Below are positions 10,541 to 22,555 of a DNA stretch of 64,000 bases, piece by piece. The stretch lies in NCBI GenBank assembly GCA_021234155.1, contig JAJEKV010000174.1, positions 675,466 through 739,465 on the forward strand, given 5' to 3'. The notes below the pieces were generated by a model that saw nothing but the letters and a program-made list of their open reading frames with translations, had not been told where the DNA came from and searched no databases. Source of the DNA: Isoetes taiwanensis (taxonomy: Eukaryota; Streptophyta; Lycopodiopsida; Isoetales; Isoetaceae). A program made the translations under genes and the position numbers. Every line of letters starts with the position of its first letter. The first letter of the stretch is position 1.

Positions 10541-13500
10541 CATTTTATCACTCGGCTCCCATTAACATCCTCCTCCTCGCGAACCAATGGGGCATCCTCG
10601 CGGGGGTATGGGCGATGGGCCCCTGTGGGTCATAGTGGAGTCGCCGCAATACTTGCTCCCATTGCCCGGTGTGATGTCCCCCGTCGTCGGGCTGGCCTTC
10701 AAGCACTCTGCGCCAAAAGGTTCGAGGATGAGTGTCCAAAGAGTCTAACATCTCCCCGATGCACGGCAAGGTAGCGCCTTTATTCGCTTCGGATGGGCGC
10801 AATCGGTGGCCCGCAAGCCGGTACTGGATCCGTAATGTGACGGAGCTGGCATTTGCATTCTTTACACCCGCATCAAACCATCGGTTACGCTGAAATGTTG
10901 TCGACTCGAGCGGCGGCGAGGGTCCCGCCAAAGCACTCCGTCCCGCCGCATCCCCGTAATAAATAAGTCAACTGGTCTGGCTCGCTGCTCTAGTGTAGGG
11001 TCCGCAATTTGCCGGGTGGCATCCATGAGCATCTCGGCGTAGTCCTCCTCACCGCCATAATCTAGTCGAACCGGGATGATGGCGGGGCTGGCATAGTGGG
11101 GGTTCTCGCGCTTGCCAAACCATGTCCAAATAAAGTGGGAGGTGATCCGAGCTCTACCTCCACATCCCGGAATCGGGTGCCCCACCCTTAAACGACGATG
11201 AGATGCATATCTTGGCGCAACCACGAGCACATAGTCCACCACACTAGACCCTCCCAGATTGTCCCCGGCTGCATGTGCACTTACGGAAGCTGCCACCGCG
11301 GGATGTGCCATTGCAAATTATCGTCAAAAATACCACATAGCAGAGCAACCGCCACAAAGTGAGTGACCGCGGTCATCGGATCCTCGCGGCCAGGTTGCTT
11401 CGGGGACATAGCCGCGTAACATCGCCGTGAGGGGGGGTCAAGTCTCATGGGCTGGCCTACTCCCCGTCAGTGCATTGAAATCCCCAAGAAGGACGACCCT
11501 ACCCAATCGCGAAGCCGCCAGTATGTCATCATATAGATCGACATAAGGGTCCATCCCATCCGTGACGGGGTGGCTACGATAGAAGGTGCTCTTCGCGTGA
11601 GGGAAATAACAAAGACCGTAAAAGAGGGTTGCCACCGGTATTATGCACAACATTTTAACCCACAAATACCGGGTTGTGTCTGGGTCTATCTTCCTCGGAG
11701 GGTAAATCGAATGTGCCAAGGTTATCCGGTAGTAGCAAGCAACCCCACCATGACCCCGCTGTCCTCAGAGGTATTGAAGACCGAGAAATGTTGGTAACCC
11801 TACAGATCGTAGCCTATGCCCAAAGATGCTCCCATGTCTCCATGAGAAAGATGAAATCCATATCGGCTGCCAATGAAGAAGGAGATTGTCCTCCTCGCCA
11901 AGGGAAGCCTCGACACCCATGAGACCACCCGAGGCACAATTCCTATTTGGCGCTAGCCGTGGTATGCGCGCAAATGAAGCAGCGGGAGGACTCGGAAGCA
12001 GAGGTCGAAAGGGAGAAGTAGATGGAGCGAGGCGATGTGGCTGGGAGGGCATGGGTCGTGGGGGAGCAAGAGAAGGGGGGGTAGGAGAAGCGTATGTGGC
12101 CACGCCTCACCAGGTTGAGGTCGCGGTGGTCCGCAGCAGCGTGGCCGGGCGAAATGTGCAACCTGCCCAACCAATCCTCGGTGGCACCCCTTGGTGGCGA
12201 ATGCCTCGGACTCGACAAGCCCCGTCACAAGGCCTCCCCGCCAGGTGCGGTGTGAGGTCCCGGGTCCACGCATGGATGGATGTCCCCTTCAAAGATCTTG
12301 TCTCGCGCAATATGGTATCACGCACCGCGCATCCGCGAACCGGGAATATGACAATGCTGTCACGACCGCACCGAGCCCCATGGCTGCTGCCGGTGAAATG
12401 TGAATCGCCCCGAATGTCATCCGATCGAAATGTGTTCGGATGTTGTGGGCAGACTCTCCCTCATGTTCGCCCCCGCCTTTGGACTACTGTGATTGTGGCC
12501 TCCCTTCGAGTTCCCGCGCCCGGGTCAAAGGTGGGCGCAGGGTTGGGGCCCAGGCCGGGGTGCTGGTGGTGGCCGATGGATGATGGGGTGGCTTGAGCGG
12601 GCCGCAAGCGTGGTTTTGGTCACGGCTGCGGAGGCCGCGGCGGGTAGCTGCCTCGAGCCGCCCTCGCCCCCTGGGAAGTCGGGAGCACGGTCTTGCAGGC
12701 CTCGGCCGCTGCTTGGCCATCTCCCCGCCGCGACCGCCGCAGAGCCGACTATGAACCTTGGTAGGGAGATCCTCGCCCTGCCCATGGATGGCTGCCCGCA
12801 ACCCCCGGAGCTCCAGGCTCGGAAAGCTGCGAGCGCACGAGCCCCCAAAGACACGGCCCGGAGTCGCTTGCTTAAGGTTCGACCATACCACAGAAGAACC
12901 CGAAGTTGTGTCCGTCAGGCGTGCGAAGAGCGGCTGGCCCTCGATGCCATGGTGGTGGCGTCCTCAACCTCTCGGGAAGCCAGACACACCGTGACCATCG
13001 CCTCATGCATTGCCCGGCCCCTCTCCTCCGCTGTCATGGTGTCTAGAGTGATGAACCTGCGAGTCCCAGGGCAGCCCGCATGTCTTGCGGCTTTGTTCGC
13101 CTGCTGTCGAAGTGTGCGGAGCCAAGGCCATCTTCACGTCTTTGTGTCGCGGGTCTCCGGCCTTTGTGATGCGGTTCTTCGTCACCAGTTGCCTTCTAAG
13201 CACATGGAGTGCCGAGGACTCCATCTCCACCGCCATGCCGCCCCGGTAATCGCTTAGCCTCAATCACGGGCATTGTTAGCCTCTACCGGCTTTGACGTGG
13301 CTCCAATTCTCCGGGACGAGGCGAGTTCCTATGTGGTCCGAGCAATCAATCCCTTCCTCGGCCAGCCCAGGCTACCGAGGGGGCCTTAGCCTTAGCCTGG
13401 GCCTCCTTCTTCATGGAGGATGACTCTCCCCGTCCATGATGGCTGATCGGGACCGTTTGCGTGGCGGCCCCTCGCCTTGGGTTTCCCAGGCTAGCCCATC

Positions 13501-13560
13501 TTCTGTGGCCATGACTTCCAAAGTTTGAGGGGTCCCTGGTTGTGAAAAGGGTGCTTAGAA
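10540..13560 (-). mobile_element. GC-rich LINE fragment (ORF1-like region plus endonuclease)
   Basis: This island is visibly GC-rich against AT-rich flanks. On the minus strand an endonuclease domain (about 11,870-10,880) is followed by a post-endonuclease segment beginning N-R-W-F-D-A-G-V-K-N-A (about 10,890) and extending to 10,548. Upstream (13,263-12,480) are open GC-rich frames in the ORF1 position, which I cannot assign on sequence grounds. The RT is absent here, but a GC-rich LINE RT C-terminus of similar style lies at 26.1-27.2 kb and may belong to the same family. Confidence 0.65.
10880..11872 (-). pseudogene. LINE endonuclease (EEP fold), broken
   Basis: The minus strand near 11,870-11,820 reads D-M-D-F-I-F-L-M-E-T-W-E-H, where E-T-W carries the catalytic Glu of LINE endonucleases. 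At 11,800-11,740 it reads S-E-D-S-G-V-M-V-G-L. The frame 11,719-11,438 has V-V-L-L-G-D-F-N-A-L-T-G-S-R-P, with the catalytic D-x-N. The frame 11,311-10,862 has S-S-V-V-D-Y-V-L-V, which normally precedes the final SDH motif. The endonuclease nicks target DNA to prime reverse transcription. Several frame changes and a TAG after the ETW block make it non-functional as read. Confidence 0.8.
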
Positions 13561-14536
13561 TTCAATTTGGAGACTCAAAAACGCGGGCAGAGCACGTTTT
13601 GAGGGGAGAATTCCTTAAAAAAATAAAAAGTAGCCATAACTAAAACAAGTATTCCATTATTGTTTTAGGACTAGCCAAACTATTTTCCCCCTTTCCCTAA
13701 AAAAAAAGGGATTAGCCTTTCTTTATATTACAATTTTTATATACTAAATCATTAATAGCCAAACAAAAATAAATTCTTATTATAGACTTTTACACGTCTC
13801 CACCTACCATCATCATTGATAGTAGTCTTTCAAACTATGAATTTCTATTATATATATCATGTATGCATCTTCAAAAAAGAATTGTAAGAGATGGTCAATA
13901 TCCCTCCAGATGGCTGAGTTTGTTGCATAACATCTTCCTTCAATTAGGGTTGGAGATAAGTGCAATTTAATCACTATATCTAGAAGGTGTCATTGCATTG
14001 AATGTAGTTCAGACTATGGATGTTATAAGCTATGTTGTGAGCTTCTATTAACAGTTTTTTAATATTATTGTATGTTCCTTAATTGTTGATTATTATTTGT
14101 AATTGTAGTACAATATATCTAAGCTACAAAATCTAATTTATATTTTTTTCTTTTTCCAGTTAGGAAAAATAGCCAAGTGAAAATTTATAGTACATAATTC
14201 AAAAGTTTTGTCAAGTCCAAATACATATAAATTTAATAATAATAATAACTTTAGCCAAATGTATATCATAAAATACTGTAAAATTTTGAAAAATAGCCAA
14301 ACTATTTTTTATGAAAAAATATATTGTATGCTTAATTTTTTTCCTGTAGGCGAGGTTCTTCATCAACGTCTCATCGGCGCTTCCTCTTCTCTCTCAGCAG
14401 TACCTTATTGGAATTGATATGGTCTATGGGGTATGGGATAAAGCCTGGAAAGGTTGGGGCCCATTGGATAACGATTTCCTTGAAGGATCCGCCCTTTTGG
14501 TGTGTTGGTTATCACTAGAGGTGCTAGTGCGTAACA
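13561..14536. other. AT-rich spacer, no gene recognised
   Basis: Low-complexity AT-rich DNA with A/T runs and short ORFs only. Its right edge (GTAACA at 14,531-14,536) is immediately followed by a tRNA-iMet primer-binding site, so the last part is probably a decayed 5' LTR. I could not define the LTR start. Confidence 0.5.
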
Positions 14537-15750
14537 TTTGGTATCAGAGCCTGGCTATTCTTGACGTTTGCAAGTTATCTGGTTGGTGCTGGAGATTGAA
14601 AACTGGAATCGAGATTTTCTTTTTGACGTTTGCAAGTTATCTGGTTGGTGCTGGAGATTGAAAACTGGAATCGAGATTTTCTTTTTGGCTATTCTTGATA
14701 TTTGTAAGTCATCTAGTCGGTGCTAGTGATTGCAAACTGGAATAGAATTTCTTTTTCTAAGAATCTAAATGATCTTCGTCCTATGAATCTAAAATTTTAA
14801 CTTCTTGGATCATTCTTTCCAATCCGATTCTACCCAGAGTAATCAATCTTTGGATATCGGTACGATAAAATTGTTTGTTGCAGGAAACATATAGGTGCAG
14901 GTGATTGGTGACGTGGAATAAGCAAAGGGAATTGAGCCTAATCTTCCTTATCAATCCATTTCATTTGCCAAAATGGATCTCCTTCCAATCAAGCCTAACC
15001 AAAACTGACAATCCATCTCCTTGGCCAGGATGGATCTCCGTTGAAACTTTTCCTGCATCTACGGAGGGCGTATCTATGGTGGATGGATCAATCTTTATCT
15101 GAACTCTCTATCCTTGATAAATCTTGAACTATTCCAAACTAAACGAGTTTAGTGCGGCCCATTGTTTTAGTAAGACGTCTTAATAATGAATACCTGTTTG
15201 TAAGAAATTGTAGTTTAAAAGTAGAGGTGACTTCAAAATCTGTTAAAAGATTTTAAAGGATTCGTGCCTTTAGAGAAATTGTAAATCTATTTTATGATTG
15301 TGTTGCTTCCTTCTAATGAATGATCATGCCATTAATAGTTACACAATGGTTGGTGCCATAAGTGTTGATGTTAAAGGATGACATTGAAATTCTAGATTGG
15401 TGTTGAGAGTTTTGAGCAGTAGTTGGTGCTACTGGTTGGAGTCGGTGCTTCAACGGAACCCTTGATCTTTTCTTAATCTTGCCTTTATCTTAAAACTTAA
15501 ATTTTATCTAGTAGATCTTAAGCTTTGCTAATATATCTCAAAAGAATAAATCAAATCTTCCCTGAATCTTTATCTTAATCTTTAGCCACAACAGTTGTGA
15601 TTGTCATAAATAAATTGGTGCTATTTATGCGATCATAATCCTAGCTTTTGGTCCTTAAAATGGATTAAGTTGGTGCTCATGTACAAATTTAATTGGTGCT
15701 TAATTTGTGGTTTACAACTGAGGTCAGTTGCTTCCAAAAAGGGAAGAATT
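14537..15750 (+). mobile_element. Non-coding LTR-retrotransposon remnant (LARD/TRIM-like)
   Basis: TGGTATCAGAGCC at 14,539-14,551 is a perfect plant initiator-tRNA-Met primer-binding site preceded by an LTR-like end (taaca). At 15,735-15,750 a purine-rich tract (aaaaagggaagaat) is followed by TGTTATGA, which looks like a polypurine tract and the start of a 3' LTR. The 1.2 kb between them has no recognisable gag or pol and is dominated by repeated TTGGTGCT phrases. The pair of priming signals supports a non-autonomous LTR element. The missing 5' LTR boundary keeps confidence modest. Confidence 0.45.
14563..14750 (+). repeat. 62-bp tandem repeat, about 2.7 units
   Basis: The unit starting GACGTTTGCAAGTTATCTGG begins at 14,563 and again at 14,625. 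A third, diverged unit begins at about 14,697 (gatatttgtaagtcatctag) after an extra 10 bases. The first two units are nearly identical, so the duplication is recent. Confidence 0.9.
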
Positions 15751-15759
15751 GTTATGAAT

Positions 15760-15882
15760 ATGTAGCATAATAACAGGGGGTTTTCTTTGTGTTTTTGTAC
15801 GCTTTTCACTAAGGTTTTCCTATGATTTCGTGATGTATTCAAATTGATGTACTAATGCGTACATCTAGAGTGCACCATTTCT
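15760..15882 (+). repeat. Dispersed repeat, copy a (AACAGGGGGTTT...CTAGAGTGCACC)
   Basis: Starts near agcataataacaggggg and ends near catctagagtgcacc. Related copies lie at about 19,570-19,690 on the same strand and at about 22,560-22,710 in inverted orientation. The outer copies (a and c) therefore bracket the whole foldback-rich interval 15.8-22.7 kb. Confidence 0.7.
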
Positions 15883-15885
15883 GAG

Positions 15886-16083
15886 CCATTGATTTTAGCC
15901 TTTTTTTTTCAATGGTCAACAACCAATGGTTCACAACAAAAGCCCCTTTTTTGTGCGTGTGGTGCATAATGGGCACATGAAGGGCCATTGATTTTAGCCT
16001 TTTTTTTTCAATGGTCAACAACCAATGGCCCATAACAAAAGCCCTCTTTTTGTGTGTGTGGTGCATAATGGGCATATGAAGGG
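15886..16083 (+). repeat. 99-bp tandem repeat, two units
   Basis: The phrase CCATTGATTTTAGCC begins at 15,886 and again at 15,985. The units differ at few positions (for example ggttcacaac versus ggcccataac). Reading frames spanning this (minus strand 16,126-15,839) are products of the repeat, not genes. Confidence 0.92.
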
Positions 16084-16120
16084 CTTGACGGGCGCATGTA
16101 GTGTAGTTTCCCCGCCGGCA

Positions 16121-17936
16121 ACACATTTCTTATCATAACATTTGATCCAGAGCTCTGTTTGAGATGATTTTTATTGCGTTGGAAAGCTCTCGAGATCTTT
16201 TGATAGTGTATGATATGGATATGTTTGGTTAAGTTATGTATGCTATAACAGCAATTTTTTCGGCCGGGTTTGGTAGGCTTTCCCATCCAACCGACTGATT
16301 AATACAAGGATTAGCTATTGGATATTGTTTTATGGCTCATTCGAATGAAGCTTGCAAAAAAATTACCATGCATTTTTAGATTTTGAGGTAGTTATTAAGC
16401 AAATTCAAGGCTTCTAGATCCTTGTGCTAACAAAGCGAAAAGTTTCCCACTTTGGTTTCTCACCCGCAGAATCCATGGAGGCCAAAGGCTTTATTAAATT
16501 CAGGTTGAAAAATGTTTGTGTATGGGTGTTGCAAACTTTATGACTTTTAGAATAATGGGATCAATCTGCTCTATCTTTATGGTAACTTTTACTTATGTTC
16601 TATTTGTTTTATTGTGATCAAATTCAAAAAGCTACGGTGATGAAAGCCTCAAATGAATTCTAGTTTTTTTACGGTTTGAATTCCTAAGGCCCCAAAGGGG
16701 CCAAAAATTTTTTTGCAACACAAACCATTAACATCCAACATATAAAAATTAAATCCCCAACACATAACAACCAACACATAACAACCATTGACATTAACAA
16801 CCAACATATAACTACCATTGACATTAATTAACACAACCATTGGGTCCAACACATTTAAATTAAAATCCACAGATTAAACCCCATTTGGTTTTGGGTGCAT
16901 ATTCACACGGGGTGGCGAGGGGCAGCGAGAGCCCTCATAATTGTATTTTGCACGCATGCTGAAATCAACACCATATAGTATTCCGCTTGAAATCTTATAG
17001 TATTTTGCGAATCTTGTTATACAGTATAGCAAATTTTGTACTTGCATACCCCATAAATGAGAAACTTTACGTACGGTGTAGATTAAGGAATAAGGGGTGA
17101 ATATGCCTATCCAACAGCTCTCGTTGCCCGGAGTCACCCTCCGTGTGAATATGCACCCAAACCAAAGGGGGTTTAACGGGGATTTTAATTTAAATGTGTT
17201 GGACCCAATGGTTGTGTTAATTAATGTCAATGGTAGTTATATGTTGGTTGTTAATGTCAATGGTTGTTATGTGTTGGTTGTTATGTGTTGGGGGATTTAA
17301 TTTTTATATGTTGGATGTTAATGGTTTGTGTTGCAAAAAAAATTTTTTGGCCCCTTTGGGGCCTTAGGGAATTCAAACCAGAAAAAAACTAGAATTCATT
17401 TGAGGCTTTCATCACCTGCAGCTTTTGAATTTGATCACAATAAAACAAATAGAACATAAGTAAAAGTTACCATAAAGATAGAGCAGATTGATCCCATTAT
17501 TCTAAAAGTCATAAAGTTTGCAACACCCATACACAAACATTTTTCAACTGGAATTTAATAGCAGCCTTTGGCCTCCATGGATTCTTGTGGTGAGAAACCA
17601 AAGTGGGAAACTTTTCTGCTTGTTAGCACAAGGATCTAGAAGCCTTGGAATTTGCTTAATAACTGCCTCAAAATCTAAAAATGCATGGTACTTTTTTGCA
17701 AGCTTCATTCGGAATGAGCCATAAAACAATATCCAATAGCGCAGTCCTGTATTAATCAGCTGGTAGGATGTGAAAGCCTACCAAACCCGGCCGAAAAATT
17801 GCTGTTATAGCATACATAACTTAACCAAACATATCCATATCATACACTATCAAAAAGATCTCGGAGAGAGCTTTCCAACGCAATAAAAATCATCTCAAAC
17901 AGAGCTCTGGATCAAATGCTATGATAAGAAATGTGT
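16121..17936. mobile_element. Foldback element FB1: 0.8-kb inverted repeat with 0.18-kb loop
   Basis: The left arm (16,121-16,934) and right arm (17,116-17,936) are near-perfect reverse complements. The outer end ACACATTTCTTATCATA pairs with TATGATAAGAAATGTGT. The innermost part, beginning GGGTGCATATTCACACGG, pairs with the right-arm CCGTGTGAATATGCACCC. A GC hairpin GGCCCCAAAGGGGCC sits inside each arm. The two arms give mirror-image short ORFs (minus 16,870-16,649 and plus 17,097-17,300), which are therefore not genes. As RNA the element would fold into a long double strand. Confidence 0.9.
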
Positions 17937-18366
17937 GAATATGCTAGCTCGAGGGAGGAGCTACCAGTGGAAACTGATTATCAGGCCTTGCCATAATTCT
18001 GCCAATTCTTACCACCGAATGACCCGGTTGGGTGGTGAACTATCATACATTGGTTATTGCATCTTGACCTAACTCTGATTTTGGTGAACTAGAGCTTGGC
18101 CAATCTGAGTTATCCATGTAACTCATATTGTATGTTTGTTTCAAATAGATATCTTTTGTCATTGCTAACAGTTTGATTGTGGATTATGTAGCAATTCTAG
18201 ATGGATTACAGATTGGGATTCTGATGCCTTACGATAGAAGTATCCATTGGTTTATCTTTCAAATCTGGTCAAATTTTTGTTGCGGATGTTCTTACATACC
18301 ATATAGGCACATCATGAAGATGATTTGTGCCTAGATTTTGGTCTGTAGTGCAAAGGCATTACATGC

Positions 18367-19268
18367 GTATTGCTATAGTTTCATAAACATTGTCTTCAAT
18401 CTCAGTTTTAGGTATAAGCATTTCAGAAGTATTGGCAAACCTCTTGCAAAGGAATGTGCTGCAGACTATTCACCATGTTGTGTTGCATGTTCAAAAAGAT
18501 ATGCCAACGACTTGGTTTATAATAAGCAACCAAGACCCAAATTTTTTAAAATAAATACAATTCATTACATTCGGACCCTTTGGTTTGTTGAAGGCCCCGA
18601 AGGGGCCAAAAAAAATTTAGATATAACACAAACCATTACATTCCACACTTAAAAATAAAATTCCCCCTTAAACCCCCTTTGGTTTGGGTGCATACACGGG
18701 GGGTGACTCCGGGCATCGAGAGCTGTTGGATAAGCATATATGCCCTTTATTCCTCAATATAGACCGTACGTAGAGATCCTTATTTGTGGGGTATCGTGTA
18801 CAAGTTTTTGGTATCTTTGTATAACACGGTTTTACAAAAAATACTATAAGATTTGAGGCAATATACTATATGTTGTTGATTTTATACATGTATAATATGA
18901 TTTTAGGGGCTCTCGCTGCCCTACGTCACCCACCGTGTGAATATGCACCTAAACCAAAGGGGGTTTAAGGGGGAATTTTATTTTTAAGTGTGGAATGTAA
19001 TGGTTTGTGTTATATCTAAAAATGGTTTGGCCCCTTCGGGGCCTTCAACAAACCAAAGGGCCCGAATGTAATGAATTGTATTTATTTTAGAAAAAATTGG
19101 GTCTTGGTTGCTTATTATAAACCAAGTCGTTGACATATCTTTTTGAACATGCAACACAACATGGTGAATAGTCTGCGGCACATTCCTTTGCAAGAGGTTT
19201 GCCAATACTTCTAAAATGCTTATACCTAAAACTGAGATTGAAGACAATGTTTATGAAACTTTAGCAAT
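18367..19268. mobile_element. Foldback element FB2: 0.36-kb arms around a 0.18-kb core
   Basis: The arms at 18,367-18,725 and 18,907-19,268 are reverse complements and share the same inner motif (gggtgcat...cacgggg...cgagagct) and the same roughly 180-bp loop type as FB1. The arm hairpin is GGCCCCGAAGGGGCC. The outer parts of the arms differ from FB1. However, the sequence just beyond the right arm (19,283-19,380) resembles the outer right arm of FB1 (17,840-17,936), so FB2 appears to be the same family with different arm content. Confidence 0.85.
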
Positions 19269-19569
19269 ACCAAAGATGGGCATACCATACACCATCAAAA
19301 GATCCCGAGAGAGCTTTCCAAAGCAATAAGCCTTTTACCAAACGGAGTTCGATCAAAAGTTATGCTAGAAATTGTGTTGCCCATGAAAAAGTCTACATGG
19401 CGCCTAGAGTTTCCGCTGAGTAAGGGTAAAGGTTCTATCTTTTTCTTTTTTATTTTATTTCTATTTTGATTTTTTACTTTTTGAAAAGGGCTTTTATTGT
19501 AAGCCATTCAATCTCATCCTTTTTAAAGAGGGCTTTTGTTATGAGCCCTTTGATTCTTGACCATTAAAT

Positions 19570-19690
19570 ATCTAGCATTATAACAGGGGGTTTTTTTTTT
19601 TTTTTTGTTTTTCTTTCTAAAAGGTTTTCATATGATTTGGTGGCCGTATTCATCCAGGTGTGCTAAATAGTATTTCTAGAGTGCACCCTT
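19570..19690 (+). repeat. Dispersed repeat, copy b
   Basis: Shares agcattataacagggggttt, aaaggttttcatatgattt and tctagagtgcaccc with the copy at 15,760. A run of T has expanded inside it. Confidence 0.6.
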
Positions 19691-19904
19691 TTGTTAGCCG
19701 TTTATTTTACAAAAGGGGGCAAATCCTGTGGTGGAGGCTTTTTTTTTTTTTTGTGGTCAGATGATTTCACCACATCCTCGAGTTACATCCGGCCACAAAC
19801 CCTAACCTCCAGCTTCTCGATTCCACAAACCCTAACCTTGCCCTAATTCCGGCTGTCTCCAATTTCGGCCGCCTTCACCTTTACTTGGTTGTTTGTAGCA
19901 TTCA

Positions 19905-21000
19905 ATGGGGAATCAGTTCTTTGAATATCGATCGGGCAATGCGCCTAGATTCCCAACAGCCCGGGGGCCATGCCTCGCGACGTTTTGTTTCAAATCATTC
20001 TTTGTGCTAGTTTTTTTAGCCGCAATGCGGTTGTGGGTATTGATGGTCAAGCCCGAAATCACCGTCTGTGCGCCCGTGGAGGGTTCATACTTTGTTCTCC
20101 GCTGAATGTGATAATTATTTTTGATTGGCGCATCAGGAATCTCATGACCGCAGCTTATATTGCAAACGGATTAGGTAGTGAAGCATTGCAAGTGTTTCAA
20201 AGAATTGCCTTGGAAAAGATATGCATAACCTTATATCTAAGAGTGGATTGGTCCGAATGAAGCTAACATGGAAGCTCTTTATCTTTTCCAACAAATGCAA
20301 ACTTCGTGGTATGGAGCCCAATAAGATCACCTTTTGTTGATCTTCTAGATGCTCATTGCATGCTTAGCAACAATTGAATTTGGTAAGGAAATGCATTCTT
20401 TAGTCATGCACTGCAGCCTTCAATCCGACCTCATTATTGGTGTGGATGTCTCCAGGATGCAGAAATGGTGTTCAATGGGATGATTGAACAAGATGTAGTT
20501 TTGTGGAATGCCATGATTGCGATCTACGGGCAAAATGGCTATGACCGGGAGGCAATCCATCTTGTTTCACAGATGAAATTAGGAGGAATTGCACCAAATG
20601 GAAAAAGCTTTATTGTTACCCTTTCGCTTGTGCTCATGCAAGCCTAGTACAGAAGGCACCCACTATTTTGTTTCAACTTTGTCATGATCATGGTGTGGCA
20701 CCATGGCTGGAGCACTATGGATGCATGATTGCTATTCTCTAAGGGAGGGAAACTTGAAAGAGGCAGAGGATGTAATCCATTCTATGCCATTTCATCCGGA
20801 TGGAATAACGGATGTATTTGCTAAGTGCATGCAGCTTATATCAAGATTTTGAACGTGGTAAATGCGCCGGCATTACATGTTTTGAAATTGGAGCGAATAA
20901 TGCCGCTAAAGATATGTCTTACTATCAAATATTTGTCTTTAGGCGGCAAGTGGGATGAAATGAGGAGCATGAAAAACAGCTGCTCCAAGGTAGTATAAGT
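19905..21000 (+). pseudogene. PLS-type pentatricopeptide-repeat gene, decayed
   Basis: Plus-strand fragments read as PPR motifs: L-M-T-A-A-Y-I-A-N-G-L-G-S-E-A-L-Q-V-F-Q (about 20,140-20,205), G-M-E-P-N-K-I-T-F (about 20,310), then V-F-N-G-M-I-E-Q-D-V-V-L-W-N-A-M-I-A-I-Y-G-Q-N-G (20,468-20,540) and an H-Y-G-C-M-I-A-I-L segment (about 20,720). The last is followed by an E-type tail, L-K-E-A-E-D-V-I-H-S-M-P-F-x-P-D (about 20,755-20,800) and G-K-W-D-E-M (about 20,945). PLS-class PPR proteins act in organelles on specific RNAs, often in C-to-U editing. Frameshifts and stops separate the pieces, and no DYW domain was seen. The first part (19,905-20,105) has no clear PPR motif. Likely a decayed gene or retroposed copy. 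Confidence 0.82.
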
Positions 21001-22149
21001 GATGCATAACCGTTGCTTGATTGAAGAGGTTGAATGAGGAGACTGAAATTTGGACACGATCCTATTTTTCTGTGGATTTTGATGCCATTTGCAACTTAAT
21101 GCTCTATAATTGGAGCTGTATTTATCATGCTAAGTTGTGGCCTTGAAATCTTCAAGGTTTCACTGATTTTGCATATGAAATTGGTGGGAAGCAGCAGAGA
21201 TTAAGATACTTCCTCCCGGTCCTGAAAAACACCAAGTGAATATTCAATATTCGTATGTGCAGATTAATGCACGTGATAAGCTTGGCTTATTCAAGCACAG
21301 AAATATATGGTCATTTTTCAAGTACATTTGAGTTCAAAGGAATCAACATCAGAAGCTCCATCTAGGGCGTCAAGTTTGAGCTTAATTAGAGAAATATGGG
21401 ACATATGTCTGGACAAATTTAGGAGCACAATTTGGGCATGCAAATGGCTGGATGTGGATGAGCTTGGTGCTTAGTGTTCAACGTTGATTTCTGCATACTT
21501 TTGTGCATCGACAGATGAGGTGTCTCAATCACGTTAAGGAGGATTTCATCTTGACGTTTGTAATTACATTTTGAGACAAATTGAACGAGCTCCAACTTCT
21601 ACTAGTTATAGAAAAAGTGGCGATGTTGGTCCTATCACTTCCTTTCACCACACACCCTCGAGAAGCCGAAAAGAACACAGGGTATGGACTTGGCTCCCAC
21701 TCATGTTGTTCCTTCCATGAGCCGACATCCAGTAACTTGGGGACTGGTAAGACTTTTACTATTGTGTGAATATGTGTTCCATAATTCTCTTCTAATTGCA
21801 AGTACTGTAATTGGCTTTATTTGCTCTTTATTTCTCTCTTCGTTAATAGGGGTTTTTCAGTTATTGATCTCGGGCGCCCTATCAATTGCCATAGCATACC
21901 GTCCAAGGCATATGTGTAAAACGATGTCGATTAAAACTCCTATATTATGGTTCCCTTTATTCTTTCCATATGTTTTTATCCTTTATCTTTATTCTAATCT
22001 TGGCAAATCACTATATTCTTCTACAGCTTGTTTGTTCTTTGGCACTTATGTACTTACATAAACAACCTCTATAGTGTATATTTCTTGGCACTTACATACT
22101 TACATAAACAAGCTAACTGGCACATAAAGTTTACCTATGTTTGCTTTAG
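21001..22149. other. No gene recognised; short tandem duplication
   Basis: Open frames of up to 125 codons occur (for example plus 21,684-22,061, hydrophobic), but none has a recognisable motif. At 22,038-22,112 the phrase TTGGCACTTAYRTACTTACAT is duplicated with a 47-bp period. Confidence 0.5.
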
Positions 22150-22540
22150 TTAGGGCCCGAAGGGCCCAAATTTTTTTTTAATATATCAATCAACACACAA
22201 CTACCATTAACATTATTAACACAAACCATTGCATTTAACACATTTAAATTAAAATCCCCCTTAAACCCCCTTTGGTTTGGGTGCATATTCACACGGGGGG
22301 TTACGTAGGGCAGCGAGAGCCCCAAAAATATAGTTATAATACATGTACAAAATTAACACCATTAAGTACATTCTTTCAAACCTTATAGTATTTTGCAAAT
22401 CTCAATATACAGTATACAAAAACTTATACATATATACCCCACAAACGAGGATCGCTATGTACGGTCCAGATCTTGGAATAAAGGGCAAATATGCCCATCT
22501 GACAGCTCTCGTTGCCCAGAGTAACCCCCCGTGTGAAGGA
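22150..22540. mobile_element. Foldback family copy FB3, one-sided
   Basis: The core with both inner ends is present: gtttgggtgcatattcacacgg at about 22,275 and ccgtgtgaa at 22,529-22,537, each with its AGAGC/GCTCT segment. The left arm extends to a GGGCCCGAAGGGCCC hairpin at about 22,155, but the outer right arm is missing. The loop resembles those of FB1 and FB2 (shared atagtattttgc and gtacggt). Confidence 0.75.
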
Positions 22541-22555
22541 AAAACAATTTAGCAC

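Noticed and set aside
11886-13257. Long GC-rich plus-strand ORFs (236 and 254 codons)
   Set aside because: They are antisense to the minus-strand LINE, lack any recognisable domain, and GC-rich DNA favours chance open frames.
16649-17300. Two nearly identical short proteins on opposite strands
   Set aside because: They are mirror products of the FB1 inverted arms, not independent genes.
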